Below are positions 48,401 through 59,977 of a stretch of 64,000 bases of DNA, piece after piece. The stretch covers positions 1,116,001 to 1,180,000 of the forward strand of contig JAUFSD010000007.1 in NCBI GenBank assembly GCA_033030425.1. Reading direction: 5' to 3'. The first letter of the stretch is position 1. Every line of letters starts with the position of its first letter. The notes below the pieces were generated by a model. The model worked only from the letters and a program-made list of their open reading frames with translations, was not told where the DNA came from and did not search any database. This DNA is from Verpa conica. Lineage: Eukaryota > Ascomycota > Pezizomycetes > Pezizales > Morchellaceae. The translations under genes and the position numbers were made by a program.

Positions 48401-49197
48401 TTGGTTGGTAATGATGAGTTTGTATGCTCCATTGGCACCCATTCCTCCGTGTCATTAGAGTATCGATATGTATTCCTCTTCTCTTCAACACCCTCGGGCT
48501 CTTGTCTGTCCACACACAGGCCTCTCATCTCTTCAACGCCGTCCTCACTAACCTCATCCCCCGAGGCACCCCCTAGCAGAATCTCATCGATAACTTTCAT
48601 ATTTCCGTTTTCATCTCTCTTCAATACTGCCAACCGAGAAACAAACCATCTAATTCCTCCGTCCCCGAGCTTCTGCACTTTCGACATTAAACTCTCCATT
48701 GCCGTCGTATTTAGTGATGTCTGGCCGATAGTTAGATGCGGTCGGTAAGCCCCATCTCCTGGCCTTGTGCTCGATGGCCTTTCGAAGCCCTTTGATATCA
48801 AGGCTTCCAAAGATTTGAGGCGAGTTCCAGAAGGTGTTTCTGGGCAGGGGACTGTGCCCCCATCGTGGGGGCCTGGGGATAGAAACACAGTCGCATTCGC
48901 CTTATGCCGAAAGATCCCAGATTGGTCTAACTCTAATATAAACCCATTTCCAGTTCCATTATCTACAGTCTCCTTGAGGGTATTTCTGATAGTTGCTACA
49001 GCTGATTCGAGATGTTCCGGTGCCACGAATGGGTATAGGACGTTGATATGCGCTGGCCATTTGTTGTATGATTTATCATAGAGAGAACGGAGAGAGTTGA
49101 AAGAAAGGTGAAGAAATGGAGGTGGTATAATAGCTATTGCTGTTTGAAAGGAACTTAGGGTATTCACCCGGCTGCTTGTTGATGATGGAGCCGACAT
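45447..49197 (-). CDS. four-domain RNA-end processing protein: 2H phosphoesterase + EEP + PAP-like nucleotidyltransferase + MJ1316
   Basis: Three exons on the minus strand, 46991-49197, 46272-46936 and 45447-46204, give 1,209 aa. Introns of 54 and 67 bp keep phase. Domain order: (1) 2H phosphoesterase/2'-5' RNA ligase-like, residues about 15-210, with H50-I-N52 and H154-L-T156; (2) endonuclease/exonuclease/phosphatase (EEP), about 270-580, with N278, Q318-E319, GDFN 434-437 and S566-D567-H568, all expected catalytic residues; (3) poly(A)-polymerase-like nucleotidyltransferase, about 585-960, with GS 658-659, D670/D672 and D724, then a helical PAP-type region; (4) an acidic linker and a C-terminal MJ1316/DUF504 domain, about 1122-1205 (RPAADVINRIRWD, DFVIGYEDRF, FIPMHRIIYFK, VWDR). 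Known members of these families hydrolyse cyclic phosphates, cut phosphodiester ends, add nucleotides and are predicted to recognise RNA ends. A combined role in RNA repair or end maturation is inferred. Confidence 0.93.
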
Positions 49198-52100
49198 CGA
49201 GATGTTGGTCTATGATCGGATTGTGGGTTAGGTTTATTTGCGGAGTTTTGAGATATACGGGTAAAACTAACCACTTTAGGCTTTTGTGTGGAAGTTTTAA
49301 TAATAGGAATTGGGAGAAATAGGAGGACTAATTTTTCAGGCCGAGGAGAAGAGTACGATTGTGGTTTATCCAAATTGGCTATTAAGATTCAGTATAGAGT
49401 GCTTTACGAACTCAGCCAAAATCTATAGTCAAAAACCAGGAGTACCCTTGATTTTACCAGAAAAGCCGCGCCGAAAACTTAAGGATGCCGAAAAAACCCG
49501 AGAAACGTAAAGAAATAGCCAGCTGCAGACGGAGCTATGGGGTTATGCAGGTGAAAAAGTTTTCTACCTTAACCTGCGTAGAGAATGAAAACTTTGGAGG
49601 ATTATAAAGGGTCAGCCGAAATTGCTGGTGAGTCCGTCACAGTCACCGCTCGAGTCATAGTGATTCGATTGTAGTACAAGTTGACTCATGATGGTGATAC
49701 ATAGCCAGGGTAACACTAGGTACTGTAGGAAGTAGTAAGGACATGTATGTCTCGAATGGCCCAACCTAAACCTCAAACAATCCAGGACAAACCAAACAAA
49801 GTATAGCTGGTCGTACAGGAACTTGCTTATACCAGAATCAGAATGTAGAGTAAGATAGTATTTTTATGTCTAGCCGGCTAGCCGAGTGAGTCTACTTGAA
49901 CTTACGAGGCTTTGTATGTACATACATGTAGTAGGTACCCCGAACTCATGCCGAAAGACAAAGGGAGGAGAATAACACGGTATTACAAGTAGTAAGAAGA
50001 AGAAGGGGTGATACGCATACTCTTCCACCCTACATACTTTCCCGTATCGCCTACATGTAGTTGTGGAGTAAGTAGGCGACGTTGAGTGAGTACTTATCGG
50101 TAGCCCCTCGTCTCCTCGTCCCCTCCTCAGTTCCGCACTCGACTGCAGCGGACATGGCGGTTCTTGAAGGTTTCGTGGCCTTGACAAATTCCAAACAAAG
50201 AAGAAACAATAATACCTCTGACGTACTTATTTGTGGGGTTGAACGTCACTCATAAACAGTGTCACTTGACGAATGTCTTTATTTGGTACAACACCCCACC
50301 CCACTCAACTTCCCCTCAGATTCAACGCAGGGTCTACAAATCGTAGTTGCGTTTCCAACGCCTACTGATCCTGGAGATCATCAAGATGAGGGGAAACATT
50401 AAAAAGCAATCATCAGATCAAGCGGGGAGAACCCGAGACGCGCAACATCCCCTTCCCCGCGGATTGATTTGAGCTCACTATTCTAGGGATCTCGCTCAAA
50501 CTGTAGCCTCAGGGCCCGTTTAATATCCTCAGCATCTGGAGATATCCGTGATCCATTCAACTACCCCTCTTTTATTCCTCTCTTTCTCTCTTTCACTGTC
50601 CCCTTGACGAGTAGAGGATATTTCGAGCTTCTCATGCAGCCAGGCTGCGAATCAGGCTTTAAGATGTACGCGTGATCCAATTTTGGCCATGATCGAAACA
50701 CGCTATCGCCTCGGTCTTCCATCCGTAATACGATACTATTTAATTATTTATCAGGCTATGATTAAATTTTTTTTGTATATCAGTTTATCATTTGCATATT
50801 CTAGAAAGCATCAAAATCACAAGAAAAATGCAAAGTAAAGATTAGCTCGCGTTTCGAGGCCCGAACCCCGGACGCGTTTAAAAGTGTGTTATCGCACCTA
50901 ATTTGGGTCCCATAGAGCACTCTACCTATCTAAGGAAAGCCACAACTTTTATCGGTGGTACCTTTAGTATTCCTTTTCAGGGCTTTTCTCTCAACGAGCA
51001 CGGTCTTTTACGCCATGCGCGTGCTACAGGTACATGACGTACTGGCGATGTACTTGGGATGTACTTAGGATCAACAGCGGTAAGGGGGCCTCGGCTTACC
51101 AGGGCCGAAGAATGCGGGGGATAAAGAACGAGAGGGGGGCATTTTTATACTACTGTACGGAGACGGAAAATGCACAGCTGGTAATTTTTTTAAATTAGCA
51201 TTATTTTTCTTTTCTTTTCTTCTCTCTCCTAAGCAAGGTGGGCCTGAAATAAATTATAATTTTTTTTTTACAAGGTCCGAGGAAGCAGACCACGAGGCTG
51301 GGTCGATAATCTCTAGAAAAATATACCTGATAGTGGGATTTATGGAGGACTGCATATCATCCGGCTGTTTGCGAAAAAGAGAGAACATTTCCTTTCAGGA
51401 AGTTGGAGCCCGGGAATGTCTCTTGTCTCGCTAAACCTCCGAATGGGGGGTGTGCTAGCCAATCTCGAGCATCCTTGACCTCGTCGATCAATTTGATTGG
51501 TTTATGGTACTCGAGGGTAGGAGAAAAAATGGAAACGAAGGAGAAGGAATATCCCCTGCTATTTCAACTCACATTTCACATAGAGTGGAGATGATGCATG
51601 CAACGTAACGCATGATCTTGTCCTATGAACAATGTGCGGCCACCACCATAATCACCACATCCATTTCCTCCCTTGCTCTCTGAATGGACGTCTCCTCAGG
51701 CCTATGCATTCCGATAGCACTTAGGGAGGCTGTAGAGTACATACGCATACGCAATAAACAAACGTGGGATGAGAAGCAGGGGAAAGTTTACAATTAAACC
51801 GACATGAGCGACATTGATATGGGATGAAGCTCGTGATGTTTCCGAATGACAGCCCAATCAAGCTCTGTATCTCCTCATCTGGAGTATCGCAGCCTGCATT
51901 GCAGATAGACAGCAGGAAGCATTTACCGACGCCGACGGCTAGCCACAGGGATGTCGACTTAACTTTTGCAAAAACATATACAAAGTCAATTATCACCCGA
52001 GAGGAGGAGAAAACTAACTACCACCGGTACTTGTATATGCTGCGCACATACCCGGCTGCCACACCGAACGTTCTACATGTGCTGAGAGTGGGTGTATGGA

Positions 52101-52782
52101 GGCCCCAACAACCGCAAGATGCCTGCACGGCCCCGGCCCATCCACCCATCCCCCGCCGCACATCTGCGGAACCAAGCTCCAACTTGAACTTTTTTTTTCT
52201 CCCTTTCTCTCGAGATCCTAGCTTGTCAGAAACGTTTTTTCAGGTAGCAAAAGTAAGAAGCGAAATATAGAACGGTCAAACTAAAGTAGTTAATATTACT
52301 GGAGACCTGTTTTGTGACCATATGCAAGCTAGAATTACACCTCCCTTCCCTGCCTGGTCTACCCTGGAGGACGACGAGGTGGATAGCAAAATAGGCCAAA
52401 CTATCGCCTCCCTCTAATTGAAGGCTTCCCCGTCAACCCCTTGAAAACAAACCCGACCCTGCCTGTCTCTGAGCTTCCCTCATTCTTTACTTTCCTTACC
52501 AGTCACCCAGTAGTTTTCTACATTGAGGTGAACAGCGGATTGAAAATACTCATTTTTGCAAACATTTATCACTCAGTGCTATCGGGATACTTGACTGGAT
52601 TACCGAGTGCACGCCCCTTGCTTTATTACGTTTGAGAATTCTAAGACAGAGGAATTTTTGTTACACCATTACTATAGCTGCCAATCTGCCAACTACCTCC
52701 GCCAGCGTTCCCTCTTCTTCTCTTCTTGATTCCTAGTTTTTGTTTTGGCTTTTATGCCTAGAAGCCTTCTTGAAACATCATC
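49198..52782. other. gene-poor stretch with a tRNA-like remnant
   Basis: No supported protein gene. GC-richer patches (about 50.1-50.7 and 51.0-51.2 kb) give only chance frames. A decayed tRNA-like segment lies on the minus strand near 50846-50945 (B-box-like GGTTCGGGCCT and D-arm-like TTAGATAGGTAGAG). Its stems do not pair well enough to call a tRNA. The CT-rich sequence and CTTCTTCTCTTCTT run at about 52690-52735 probably belongs to the promoter of the next gene. Confidence 0.45.
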
Positions 52783-55700
52783 ATGACTACCAGCACGATG
52801 ATGTTTGCGACAGGATACTACGATAGACTGCCATCTTACGACGAAACATTACAGTGCAAAGTTGTGGCTACGAAGATGACATATGGGTTGGATATGGAGA
52901 GGTTAATACAAGATGTTGAAGAAGTATGTTTGTTGACACGAAAGCTATGTTGGCCGAACAGATATTAATTGTTTGTTTCTATTACTGTAGGTGTTGAGCG
53001 CTGTCGCGTTTTGTTTGACGAGTAAACAAAACACGTCGAAACAACGCGGCACCAAATCAATATTACTGCAGGATGAGAAGGCACGTATACTCGAGTTACT
53101 ATTTTTTTTCGAGATTTGAGACTCTAGGTGCTACTGCATCGGGGTACTTATCTCGTTATCGCTTCTTTTCCTGGTTTTGGGAGCGCTTTTACTGCATACC
53201 CGTGGTGGTCTGAGCGATCGCACAGGACACAGCATACCGTCGTTCCATATACTTTTTTTATACAATACCACATTCCCCCCGTCTTTATGTAACTATGGGC
53301 TATGCCTTACGAGCATTCCATATGTATTCCTTTCCATTTCCATTTTCTATATCGGGAAGGAAAAAGAAAGCTGTCACACGGAGGGTTTTCGCACGGCACG
53401 CATATAGTCAAGCAACTTCAGGTCACTAACATATAACACCCTTTTAGGCTCCCGAAAATATTTTACCTTTACCTTTATACACACCTGAAGACGATGCACC
53501 TCCGCCGCCTTACTGTGAAGTAGAAGAAAACTCAGAACTTGCGACTAGTCACGTGCTACTCCCCAAATTACTACAGATGGATTCAAAGCGAACGTCATCG
53601 TTATTCGGCGGGGGGCTATATGGAGTGAGAGAGCGCGCCCCAAAGAAGAAGACCACAAAGAAGACCACGGCACCACCACCAAGCAAAGGAGGGGCCTCGG
53701 GGGGAAAGTCGAACCAGAAAGCGCCAACGCCACCAGCGAGTGGTCGGGCCAGTGGTGGAGCTAATGGAGGGGATGAAGATGATGATAAAAAGAAGAAAAA
53801 GGAGGAGGAGGACCGAATAAAGAGAGAGGAAGAGGAGGCTGCAAAGAAGAAACAGGAAGAGGAGGAAGAGGAGGCAAGGGTTAAGAAAGAACAAGAAGAG
53901 GCCGCTGCTGCTGAGGAGGAGAAGAAGGAAAAGCTGCGATTAGAGGAGGAGGAAAAGGAAAGGCTACGACTAGAGGAGGAAAAGCGAGCAGCCGATGAGA
54001 TTGCCAATAACGCGGACGCTTGGGGTGAGGACCAGGAAGAGGAGAATACAGGCAGTAGCTGGGGATTTTTGGGAGGGAAGAAGAAGAAAGATACTAAAGC
54101 GAAGGTTTGTTCTACCATATAATATTCCCAGTGGATAAACGCTTATTAGGACTTTTGGAATATAGAAAGTCATACCCGCACCCGCACCACAAGTCACAGA
54201 AGTGGCGCCAGCACCTCCACCTCCACCTTCACCGCCACCACCTCCACCAACTAGGGAAGAGCCAGTAGCAGCCGGCGGATCTTTCCAGGCTACAGAGGTT
54301 GCTGAAGAATTCGAAGAGACGCCTAGAGAGAGGGAAAGAAGGGAAAGAAGGAAGAAGAGAGAAGAAGAGAAAGCCTTGAGGGCTTCCAAGGGGCTACCGC
54401 CGAAGAAATCAAGGGTATCTTGCCTTTCATGCTCACGGTTATTTGATAGAAGAAAAAAACTAATAATTTATTGTTAATGCAGAAGGAAGAAGTGGTAGAA
54501 GTGGTAGAACCAGTTGTAGAAGTCGCTGAAGCACCAGCACCTCCATCGAGAAACCCTGCGCCTGCACCGGAACCCCCGGTCGAGCAGAACAAGGAAAGTG
54601 ACGAGGTTACATCACCAAAAATAGATGTTGATGAAATTGATGACAACGAGGATAATGTCAGCCCGACAAACAAAGACGCACCCAGATTAGCCGGATTCGG
54701 TGGGATCGGTCTGGGCTGGGGAAAGTTTGGGCTTGGCCTCACGAAGTGGGGTGCGGGCACCAACTCCTCGCAAGCTACTCTAGACACCACTTCTCCTACT
54801 GGATCTGCGATCGGCTCGAAGAAAACCCCTATCGAAGAAGTACCGAAAGATCCCTTCCTAGCAACAAAGAAAGAAGAGAGAGAAAAAGCCACACGAAAGA
54901 GTAAAGTTGTCGAGGCGCCTGTGCCAGAGCCAGTGGTTCAAGTAGTTGAGCCTGAGCCTGAGCCTGTCAAGGATGAGACTCCAGAGCCAGTTGCAGAGCC
55001 AGTTACAGAGCCAGTCATTATGCCGCAGGAAGATTCCGTTCCACCCGCCGAACCAGTAAAGGCTGAAGATGATTTCGGCTACGTTACCAAAAAAGTGAAG
55101 AAAGGCAAAAAGGTAGACAAGAAGTCCACAAAAGTCGCTTCACCCACTGGAGTTCACGAGGAGACTGAGAAAAAGAAGACAGGAAAAGTCGCTTCGCTTG
55201 CTGGAGTTTATGAGCAACGTAGCACATCTGTTAAGAAAGAGGTCGTCGAAAAGCCGTCAAAGTCCAAACCAGCTGTAGTCCCTGTTGAGGTACCTGCTGA
55301 GCCCGAGCCCGAGCCCGAGCCAGTGGTTGAACCTCCAGCCAAGGAGCCGACTCCAGCACCACCAGTAGAAGAGCAAGAAGACTTCTATGGCCCAGGATAT
55401 GAGAAGGTAAAACAGCGTAAATACGCCGATACCACCCAGGTCAAGTATGCCGATACATCCAATATCGGATATGTTCCCACTCCCGAAGAAACACCTTACG
55501 TGCCAGTACCCAAGGAACCTGCCTATGCACCAGTGCCAGAAGGGCCAAAGTATGCTGAGCCCAAACAGTTTGAGTATGCAGCGCCTACTATATGGGGCTT
55601 CGGGAAGAAAGGTAAAAAGAACTTGAAGACCGAGGTAGCTCCTGCGCCTCCCCCACCTCCCCCAGCTCCAGAGCCTGTTGAAAGAGTTCCAACACCCGAA

Positions 55701-58700
55701 CCTCAGCCGGTACCAAAACCGACTAATCAAGAATCTACGCCAGAACCTGCACCAGTTGTTGAGCCTGAGCCGGAACCAATTCCAGAGCCAGTAAAGCCAA
55801 CAAAGAGAGAAAAGAAGCAGAAGAAAAAGAAGGGTTGGTTCTTCGATGAGCCCGAGGCAGATCCTGAACCTGAACCAGTTCCGGAACCACCGGTTGAAGA
55901 AATTCCCGTGGTGGAGGAAGTGGTTGAAGTTGTGGAGGCAGACCCTGAGCCAGAGATGGAACCAGAAGTAGAATTCGTTGAGGCAGTGGCCGATGTAGTA
56001 GAAGTTGAACCGGAGCCCGAGATTCCTACCATTACCGAGCCCGAGCTAGCCACTGCGCCGGCCCCTGGACCAGAGTCGAGAAAGACAAGGAAAGATGTCT
56101 CAGTATGGAGCTTACTCGCAGCGCCGAAGCCGAAAAAGAGAAGCCCAGCCCCCGAGGTTCGCATGGCCCCCGATTGCTCCCTTTCTCCCCCGCAAGACAT
56201 CGAGTCTGCGGGAAAACATGAGGTAGAAGTAGATGGTGGAGTTGACACTGTTGTTGGGAAACAGCGCAAAGAAAGAAGTCCTTCAATTGAGGTCGACGCC
56301 AACGGAAGTCCGGTCAAAGTCGTTGGGCTCCGTGAATTGTGGAAGATGAACAAGGAGGCAGAAAAGAAAAAGAAAACTTCTAGGAATATTTCACCGGTCG
56401 AGAAATGGCAGGCAGATGTCGTGCCCGAAATGCCGCCGGACGAGGATCAGTACGGAATTGACGAAGAAATGGACAAGCCGAGTCACGTGAATGCACATGG
56501 TTCGTCACTCTTTGTGACGTGTACCTATTTTTTTCATTGGATGCTGACACCCTGGGTAATTGCCTGCAGATGCCGATGCTCCGCTGTCACCTCCCCCTCC
56601 ACCAATGCTTCCAATTGAGTCGTATCTAGTCCCCGATACCCCTATAGCCACGCAAGCACCTTCGCCTGTGTGGAAAGAGGCACCAGCACCTCCTGTTTTC
56701 GCACCAGTCTCTCGCAAATCTTCATCGAAGAAAGAAAGGAAGAAGAGTAAGGAACTCCAAGCGAGACTAATTGAAAAGGATGGATTCTCTAACCTTCCTA
56801 CTTCAGGATCCGATCCAGTTGTCGAACTGCAAGCCGATCCTATTGTCGAAGAACCAGAACCAGGGCAAGGGCAAGGGCCAGTTGTTGAACCTGAACCTGA
56901 GTTGGTCCCAGAACCTGAACCTGAACCGGTGAAGCCTACCAAGCGAGAGGTAAAGCAAAAGAAGAAGAAGGGTTGGGGACTGTTTTTCGAAACTGTAGAC
57001 GAGCCAGAGCCTGAATCGGTTGTGGAACCCGAACCCGAACCAGTGGTTGAAGCCCTTGCGCCTGAGCCAGTAGTTGAAGAGCCTGAGCCAGAACCGACCG
57101 TTGAACCTGAGCCAGAACCTGAGCCTATTAGGCCTGCTAGGAAGGAACGAAAGCAGAAGAAGAAAGGTTGGTTCTTTGAAGCTCCCGAATCCGAGTCTGA
57201 GCCCGAGCCCGAGCCCGAATCCGAGCCAGTCATTGAAGAGCCTGAACCTGAGCCGGTTGCTGAGCCGGAGCCGGAGCCGGAGCCAGTGAGGTCCAATAGG
57301 AAAAACAAGAGAGGTTGGCTCTTCGGAGAGGCTGTCCAATCAGTACCTGCGCCAATATCTGAACTGGCAGTATCTGAACCTGTTCCTGAGCTCGAGTCCG
57401 AATCGACAGACGAGCCAGAATTCGAACAAGAAGGATCTGCACGAACGCCAGAACCTAGTGAGCCTGAAGCTCAGTTTGAAGAAGCTCAAGAGGAATCATA
57501 CGCTCCAGTACAATTAGCGATCGAGTGGCCTGAGAAAATACGACTGAAGGAGCGACATCACAGCCAGAAACACAAGGCACCGAAGGAGGAAGTTGTTGAA
57601 ATCAAGGATAAGGAAAAGCGCCGACGTCACAAGCACTCATCGGACGATACAAGCGCAGCACCCTCTTCAAAAGCACCTTCTATGGAAAGAAGAGGGGCCT
57701 ACGCACTTTCAGCAGCACCCACAATGGAGAGAAGAGGAACTTACTCAAGCTCCGCGCCCTCTGTGGAACGGAGGAATACCATGACTTCTAATGATGATGT
57801 TGAAAAGGCTGCCCGCCGAGAGCGCCGGCGTCTGAGGAAGCTAGCCGAGGAGCAAGCGGAACAGGAGCGACTAGCCAGAGAAGCGGAGGAGCGAGAGCGA
57901 ATCGAGAAGGAGCAACGACGGGCAGAAAGACGAGCCAAGAAAGCGAAGAAAGAAGCTGAAGCTAGGGAAAAAGAGGCCTTGGCCAAGAAACCAGAACGCA
58001 GGGTCCGAGAAGAGGCGCTAGCACCAAAACTAGAAAGGCACAAGTCATCAAGAAGGCACCCCGATCCCCCAGTAGAGGAGACACGAATAGAAAAAGAAGC
58101 CCGGAGGGAGGCCCGTAAAGCTAAGAAAGCAGTTAAAGAGTCAAGCTCGGGTGCCGGTGGTGGTAGCCATCAAAGGTCCAACAGGCACTCTGTAAACCAT
58201 GCAGCACAACTTACCATGGCTATGAATAGCATCCCATACTCTTCAGACCCTTATACTCCCGAAGGCGAGCGTAGTGACCCTTACCAAGACGCCTACGAGG
58301 AAGAAGCCCGCAGAAGGAGAAGACGAGAACGCCACAACGCCAAAAAGGCCCAAAAAGCAGGTATCTGGACCAATGGTGAGGCCCTTAGCGGTTCTGTCAC
58401 CCCCGAACGGGTTCCATCGGAAGATAACAATGGTGTCCATTTCTCCTCAAGCACCTCGCAGGACCTCCAACAAGAGGAAGCTCTTAGGGAGCGTCGGAGA
58501 AGGAGAAAAGAGGCGAGAAGAAGCTTGCATGAGACCATCGTTGACGACGAGGAGGCGAAGCGACTCCGGAAGCTTCAAAAGAAGGAAGAAAAGCGGGCAA
58601 AAGAAATGAAAGAGTCTAGTGCGAAGCAGCTCAAGAGTCCTGAGGACAGAGCTGTGAGGCGAGCGCAGAGAGTTAAGAGGAGAGCGGATAGTGAGAGGTT

Positions 58701-58767
58701 TAATGGTGCGTTGACTGAGAATGAGAGTGCTTCTAAAGGAAGTTGGTGGAAGAAGCTTTTGGGTTAA
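52783..58767 (+). CDS. giant Glu-Pro/Lys-rich disordered protein with repeated basic-Trp motifs
   Basis: The firm core is four exons, 53577-54104 (from [23 protein letters not shown]), 54166-54414, 54483-56499 and 56570-58767. It totals 4,992 nt (1,663 aa), with all junctions in phase. The frame is open upstream to an acceptor at 53447 and encodes [20 protein letters not shown]. Two earlier exons, 52783-52923 and from 52991, probably supply the start ([21 protein letters not shown]), but the 52991-53447 junction is unresolved. The protein is nearly all low complexity: Lys/Glu coiled-coil-like stretches, long PEPEP linkers, and an Arg/Lys/Glu-rich C-terminal third. Spaced Trp motifs recur: [67 protein letters not shown] and the C-terminal SWWKKLLG. 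No enzyme domain is seen. A scaffold or tether, for instance of the septal/Woronin-body leashin kind, is a weak inference. Confidence 0.75.
55840..57370 (+). repeat. degenerate coding repeats: PEPEP linkers plus K-x-KKGW modules
   Basis: A module of roughly 60-100 codons recurs three to four times. It has Pro/Thr-basic sequence (KPTKRE or RPARKE), a Lys run, GWFF/GWLF, and a Glu-Pro dipeptide linker. Clear copies are at about 55790-55880, 56930-57020, 57125-57220 and 57285-57350. The linkers are built from GAGCCTGAGCC-like hexamers, which would favour slippage and unequal crossing over. Confidence 0.75.
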
Positions 58768-59977
58768 GTGAGGCATATTTTTTTCTTGAGGAAGTTCTTT
58801 TTTCTTTTTTCTTAGATATTCTTTGGATGTTGCTGGCCGATTCTCAATTTTCTTTGATAACCTGGACTATATGATGATTATTTGGATAGTACCTTTTTAG
58901 TTAATTTTTTGTCGTTTCATTGTGTATCTTTTGTATTATGACTGGTGCATTTGGTTGTTTATTTTCTTCGGAGGGCAGTAGCAATAGGGAAGGAAAGGAA
59001 GGGAAAGGAGTAAAGGAAAATAGGACTACGAAGTTTATGATTCTCTGAAAAAATTTCTCCCTCACTGGTTGGGTGGTATTCTTGGCCAATTCAAAGCTGT
59101 AGATCTATAATCAAATACCGATCTGCGGAGACCTCATCTAATCTTCCGAACGTGAGGCACAAGCATTTTGCACCCGTTGCGTGCGCCTACAGATTGTTGC
59201 ACAATCCGATAAGCGGCTAAGCTCCGTGGATAGATTCTTTTTTTTCCCGCTCAGGTTAGAGACATGCCAGTACCTGGTACTTTTTGGGAGATAATTCATT
59301 CCCAGGTCGAAGTGGTGACCAGAATTACCACCGGCTAGACAGGATATTGGTAGAAAGCTATGGTTGGATTTCAACGCTGGAGAACTTCTGATAGCTTTTC
59401 TCCCCCTCTCGTACAGATCTTAGCCTCTTTGTGCGACGCACATAAAATTTAGGGCCGAGTTCTAATCACCTTAGTACATAAGCTCTAAAGCTAGAGGGTC
59501 TAAGCCTATATTATATTACGTCCAAGATCGAAGTAACGAAATTAATCAGGATATATTACTCAAAGATTCTATAATGTAACAACCCAGTAGAATAATAGAA
59601 CAAAAGGCAAGACAAAGCCAAAAGAAGGATAGAAGAACATACATTTACCAAAAATTCTGCAAAGTCCCTAAGTAATCATAAAGCAGCAGATGGGGAGATA
59701 TTATTCTCTATACCACTAACATAAATACTACCTGGATTGAGCCACAGTTGTATTCCATGCTGAAAAAGTAGGCCTACTTACCCCGACCATATGTATACGC
59801 TTAGAGGCAAAACTTAATAGTAAAAGCAAAACCTCCCGTTCTTCATTATATACTGACCCAATATTTATTCCAGTAGTGAGTAAGTAGCATAGTCATCCCA
59901 TCGTATCAGTTTATATTTACAGTTACCCAAACCCAACGCCATTTCCCCAGAACTCACAACCTACAACCTCTACCCAC
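58768..59977. other. intergenic between convergent genes
   Basis: T-rich sequence follows the scaffold gene (58770-58930). AT-rich spacer continues to the 3' end of TAF6. No gene or RNA is supported. Confidence 0.45.

Noticed and set aside
50846..50945. tRNA gene on the minus strand
   Set aside because: A B-box-like GGTTCGGGCCT and a D-arm-like TTAGATAGGTAGAG are present, but the T-stem and acceptor stem do not pair. At most it is a decayed tRNA or SINE.
53549..58776. Long minus-strand frames across the scaffold gene
   Set aside because: Their Ser/Phe-rich or Gly/Ser-rich translations are mirror images of the GAG/GAA and GAGCCN repeats on the plus strand, and they lack any domain.
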